Assembly (NCBI RefSeq): GCF_029167645.1
Contig: NZ_CP119147.1
Coordinates: 1,240,001 to 1,304,000, forward strand
DNA: 64,000 nt
Direction: 5' to 3'
Source of the DNA: Streptomyces sp. AM 2-1-1
GTDB taxonomy: Bacteria > Actinomycetota > Actinomycetes > Streptomycetales > Streptomycetaceae
Below, piece after piece: positions 61,950 to 64,000 of the stretch. Positions within the stretch are counted from its first letter, which is position 1; every line of letters begins with the position of its first letter. The notes under the pieces are model-generated. The model worked only from the letters and a program-made list of their open reading frames with translations, was not told the origin of the DNA and made no database searches. The translations under genes were made by a program, and so were the position numbers.

Positions 61950-62228
61950 TGCGGTCGGAGGAGCAAGATCGAATGCAGGTTTGCCCGGGAGTCTTTCCCG
62001 AGTTGAGACCTCACCGACATGTCGGCACCGTGCGCCCCGAGCCCGACGGCAGCATTTTCGGGATTTCGACGATTCGCCCGTCACCTCTCCCGTAACCACC
62101 GCGAAACGCGGGATCACCCGGCGGTCGTCGAGACCTCGGGCGGGACGGGCCGCCTGTCCGATCCGGCCCGTTCGCCCCACCGTCGGATCACAATAAATGG
62201 CGACAATCGATGGTCTTCGGCGTCGACG

Positions 62229-62330
62229 GTTCACGGCATTCACCCGCAGGGCGAAATGCAATTCGGGCGAATCGGTCGAGTTCATGCCGTACACCCGCAG
62301 TGGCGGTGCAATTGCGTTCAATTCTCGAAC
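62229..62330. repeat. Imperfect 51-bp tandem direct repeat
   Basis: Two copies begin at 62229 (GTTCACGGCATTCACCCGCAG) and 62280 (GTTCATGCCGTACACCCGCAG). Both continue through a TGCAATT box to a CAAT/GAAT end. The copies share roughly two thirds of positions, and the DNA is less GC-rich than its surroundings. Confidence 0.45.
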
Positions 62331-62369
62331 GGACCGCCGGAGCGATCCCGAGGACGCCGGAACAGCGGA

Positions 62370-62403
62370 ACGGCCGGCACCGGGTCCCTCCGGTGCCGGC
62401 CGT
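62370..62403 (-). terminator. Terminator after the histidine phosphatase gene
   Basis: A 14-bp perfect stem (ACGGCCGGCACCGG / CCGGTGCCGGCCGT) with a 6-nt loop. Confidence 0.75.
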
Positions 62404-62505
62404 CTCCACTCGGGAGGATGGTCGTCCATGGTCCGTCCGTACGCTCACGCCACCCGCATTCCGGGGGGTGCCGCGTCGGGCCGGCCGATGCCGGGCCGTG
62501 CCGCC

Positions 62506-63141
62506 TCAGCGCTCCCTGCGGACCTCGCGCACGAGGCTCGCGGGCAGGGCCAGGTTCCAGGCGGTGATCACGGGCTGCCCGTGCTCCGTGCCCAGCCGGG
62601 AGATCGCGCCGGTGGCCAACTGGAAGAGGTTGCCACCGGCGGGCGGCAGACCCAGGTAGCGCGCGGTGAGGACGCGCAGGAAGTGGGAGTGGGCGACGAG
62701 CACGATGTCCTCGTCCTCGGCGAGCCCTTCGGCCGTGGCGCGTACCCCGGCGAGCACCTTGTCGGCCCGCGCACCGATCTCGGCCGGGCTCTCCCCCGGG
62801 TGCGCGGTGGGACCGGCCTCGACCCCGTCGGTCCAGAGGTTCCAGAGGGGGCGGGTGAGGTGGATCTGGACGGTGGTGATGCCCTCGTACCCCCCGTAGT
62901 CCCACTCCCGGAGCTCGGGGATGATGCGGGGCGAGACGAGTCCGGCGAGTTCCGCGGTGCGGCGGGCCCGGACCGAGGGACTGACCAGGCTGAGCCCGAT
63001 CTGACGGTCGGCCAGCAGCGGCACGAGCGCGCGGGCCTGGGTCTCGCCGAACCCGGTGAGCGGCAGATCGGTGTAACTGGTGTGCCGGCCGTTGCGGGAC
63101 CATTCGGTCTCGCCGTGCCGGATCAGGATCAACTCGCCCAT
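62506..63141 (-). CDS. Histidine phosphatase family protein (phosphoglycerate mutase-like)
   Basis: A 211-residue branch-1 histidine phosphatase. The catalytic motif LIRHGETEW at residues 5-13 carries the phospho-accepting His. The second-phase residues are seen in LREWDYGGYEG, which provides Glu, and in VLVAHSHFLRVLTARYLG, with the second His. Members include cofactor-dependent mutases and phosphatases acting on sugar phosphates or nucleotides; the substrate is not known. ATG at 63139-63141. It is followed by a strong terminator. Confidence 0.88.
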   Translation of the reverse strand: MGELILIRHGETEWSRNGRHTSYTDLPLTGFGETQARALVPLLADRQIGLSLVSPSVRARRTAELAGLVSPRIIPELREWDYGGYEGITTVQIHLTRPLWNLWTDGVEAGPTAHPGESPAEIGARADKVLAGVRATAEGLAEDEDIVLVAHSHFLRVLTARYLGLPPAGGNLFQLATGAISRLGTEHGQPVITAWNLALPASLVREVRRER

Positions 63142-63361
63142 GGTGCGTCCGTTCTTCGTGCGTGTCGCTGCGACCGTGCAAACCCGCCGGACCACGATCG
63201 CATTCCGCGCGGACCGGGCCACCGCGACGCGCCCGCTCACGCGCCCGCCCCCGGTGACGCGCGAGCGGGCGGCTCGCCACCGGGGGCGGGGCGGTACTTC
63301 CGGGGTTACTTCGGCGGTACTCCAGGGGTCGTACACGCCTCGTACGCGGACCGTATACGAA

Positions 63362-64000
63362 TCAGCCGCGGACCACCCGCACTCCGTCCTCGCCGACGAC
63401 CTCGATCGCGTACGGCCGCTCCGTGTCCGAGGTCACATGGATCGTGCCGCCCTCGCGGACCACCCGGAAGGTCGCCGCGGGGGCGCCGGTGAGGTCGGGG
63501 ACGGTGACCGTGCGGGAGAAGTCGCCGGTGCCGGCCGGGGCGTACACCCGCAGTTCGAGGCCGTCCAGCCAGTCGCCGTCCGGGCGCGAGACGTCCGCGC
63601 CGAGCGGCAGTACCGCCCCGGGCCGGACCAGGAGCGGCAGACTGTCGAAGCCGTGCGTCTCGTGGCGCCAGGCCGGGCCGGTGACCGTCTCGCCGGTGAG
63701 CAGGTGGGTCCAGGTGCCCTCGGGGACGTAGTACTCGACCTGTCCGTCCTCGGTGAAGACGGGGGCGACCAGCACGTCGCCGCCGAGGAGGTACTGCCGG
63801 TCCACCGTGCGGGTCGCCGGGTCGTCCGGGAACTCCAGCAGCATCGGGCGCATCACCGGGACGCCGGTGCGGTGCGCCTCGACGGCGGCGCCGTAGAGGT
63901 ACGGCATCAGGCGGTGCTTCAGTTCGGTGAACTGCCGGGCCACGTCCACCGCCTCGTCGCCGAACTCCCACGGCACGCGGTACGACGAGGAGCCGTGCAG
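63362..64000 (-). CDS. Glycoside hydrolase family 31 enzyme, C-terminal part (5' end outside window)
   Basis: The visible 212 C-terminal residues run from the right edge in one open frame. HGSSSYRVPWEFGDEAV, followed by ELKHRLMPYLYGAAVEAHRTGVPVMRPMLLEFPDD and RQYLLGGDVLVAPV, matches the late barrel of GH31 alpha-xylosidases/alpha-glucosidases. GTWTHLLTGETVTGP, PLLVRPGAVLPLG and the beta-sandwich tail RPYAIEVVGEDGVRVV follow. The catalytic acids lie upstream outside the window. HGSSSYRVPW is the style of alpha-xylosidase-like members, consistent with the nearby xylose-type importer, but substrate choice is not readable. Confidence 0.85.
   Translation of the reverse strand: MHGSSSYRVPWEFGDEAVDVARQFTELKHRLMPYLYGAAVEAHRTGVPVMRPMLLEFPDDPATRTVDRQYLLGGDVLVAPVFTEDGQVEYYVPEGTWTHLLTGETVTGPAWRHETHGFDSLPLLVRPGAVLPLGADVSRPDGDWLDGLELRVYAPAGTGDFSRTVTVPDLTGAPAATFRVVREGGTIHVTSDTERPYAIEVVGEDGVRVVRG

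Larger units (their letters stand above)
61686..62505. other. Long regulatory gap upstream of ngcE
   Basis: No protein-like frame is supported in these 820 bp. From the ngcE side it contains a roughly 240-nt leader, a promoter-like pair (TTGCTC 61961-61966 and TATACC 61937-61942 on the minus strand, 18-bp spacing) overlapping a DasR-like site, AT-richer DNA with a 51-bp imperfect direct repeat at 62229-62330, and the phosphatase terminator at 62370-62403. A 40-codon open frame at 61973-62095 (+) behind GGAGGAG is the only small-ORF candidate. Confidence 0.55.

Noticed and set aside
61973..62095. 40-codon + strand frame behind GGAGGAG in the ngcE upstream region
   Set aside because: The spacing is acceptable, but the peptide has no recognisable features and lies across the ngcE promoter on the other strand. 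Not called without conservation evidence.
62197..63492. Long + strand frame through the histidine phosphatase region
   Set aside because: It is opposite a gene with clear catalytic motifs (LIRHGETEW) and has Arg/Gly/Pro-rich composition.

Overview
The window is a 64 kb piece of a high-GC actinobacterial chromosome and reads as core Streptomyces. The evidence is very high GC with strong third-position GC bias, frequent GTG starts behind GGAGG-type ribosome binding sites, a gene that I recognise as the sporulation regulator whiI, and a gene order (murC ... DUF692 ... hemQ/hemG ... galU ... hemE/DUF3000/whiI/RNase D/fadAB ... LCP ... dxs ... xylFGH/rok7B7/ngcEFG) that matches, from memory, the S. 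coelicolor SCO60xx segment. I see no rRNA, tRNA, CRISPR array, integrase or insertion sequence. All identifications come from reading the sequence; no database search was run.

Layout. 1-9.5 kb: housekeeping and accessory genes (nucleoside kinase-like, VOC, GNAT, an isolated GTPase-associated protein 1, a TIGR03086-type protein, DUF2267, a SulP transporter), with two long stretches (5716-6762 and 7195-8003) where I can support no gene. 9.6-18 kb: msrB-murC and a small conserved protein, a pyrimidine reductase, zapE, OsmC/Ohr, a lipoprotein polysaccharide deacetylase, a 61-residue zinc-ribbon protein, AIM24 and a Pth2-type peptidyl-tRNA hydrolase. 18-23.5 kb: the most unusual block. A DUF692 (MNIO) enzyme with a C-terminal extension resembling DUF2063/BufC partners is translationally coupled to a TIGR04222 membrane protein ending in a Gly/Ser/Cys repeat tail. 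A tail-less paralogue, an ATPase remnant and an alpha/beta hydrolase with Asp at the nucleophile position follow. 23.5-28.3 kb: PfkB kinase, hemQ, hemG and a DUF4349 lipoprotein. 28.5-38.6 kb: a surface-glycan block with a propeller-like protein, two tandem Stealth phosphotransferases, two GT4 transferases with related C-terminal domains, and galU. 38.7-49.4 kb: CoA-disulfide-reductase-like flavoprotein, hemE, DUF3000, whiI, RNase D, fadAB and an LCP ligase. 49.5-64 kb: amino-acid permease, dxs, a xylose-type ABC system under a ROK regulator, an NgcEFG-type chitobiose/GlcNAc importer, a histidine phosphatase and the C-terminal end of a GH31 glycosidase.

How parts work together. The proposed MNIO/TIGR04222 pair would be enzyme and substrate: the enzyme oxidises Cys residues in the exposed tail of its membrane-bound partner, as MNIOs do in RiPP and bufferin pathways; this is inference. 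GalU would supply UDP-glucose to the two GT4 enzymes while the Stealth proteins transfer hexose-1-phosphate, and the LCP protein at 48 kb could attach such polymers to peptidoglycan. The sugar importers at 53-62 kb are linked by the ROK regulator between them, and a DasR-like operator lies in the candidate promoter of the NgcE-type gene. A sigma-WhiG-type promoter precedes whiI, tying it to the sporulation cascade.
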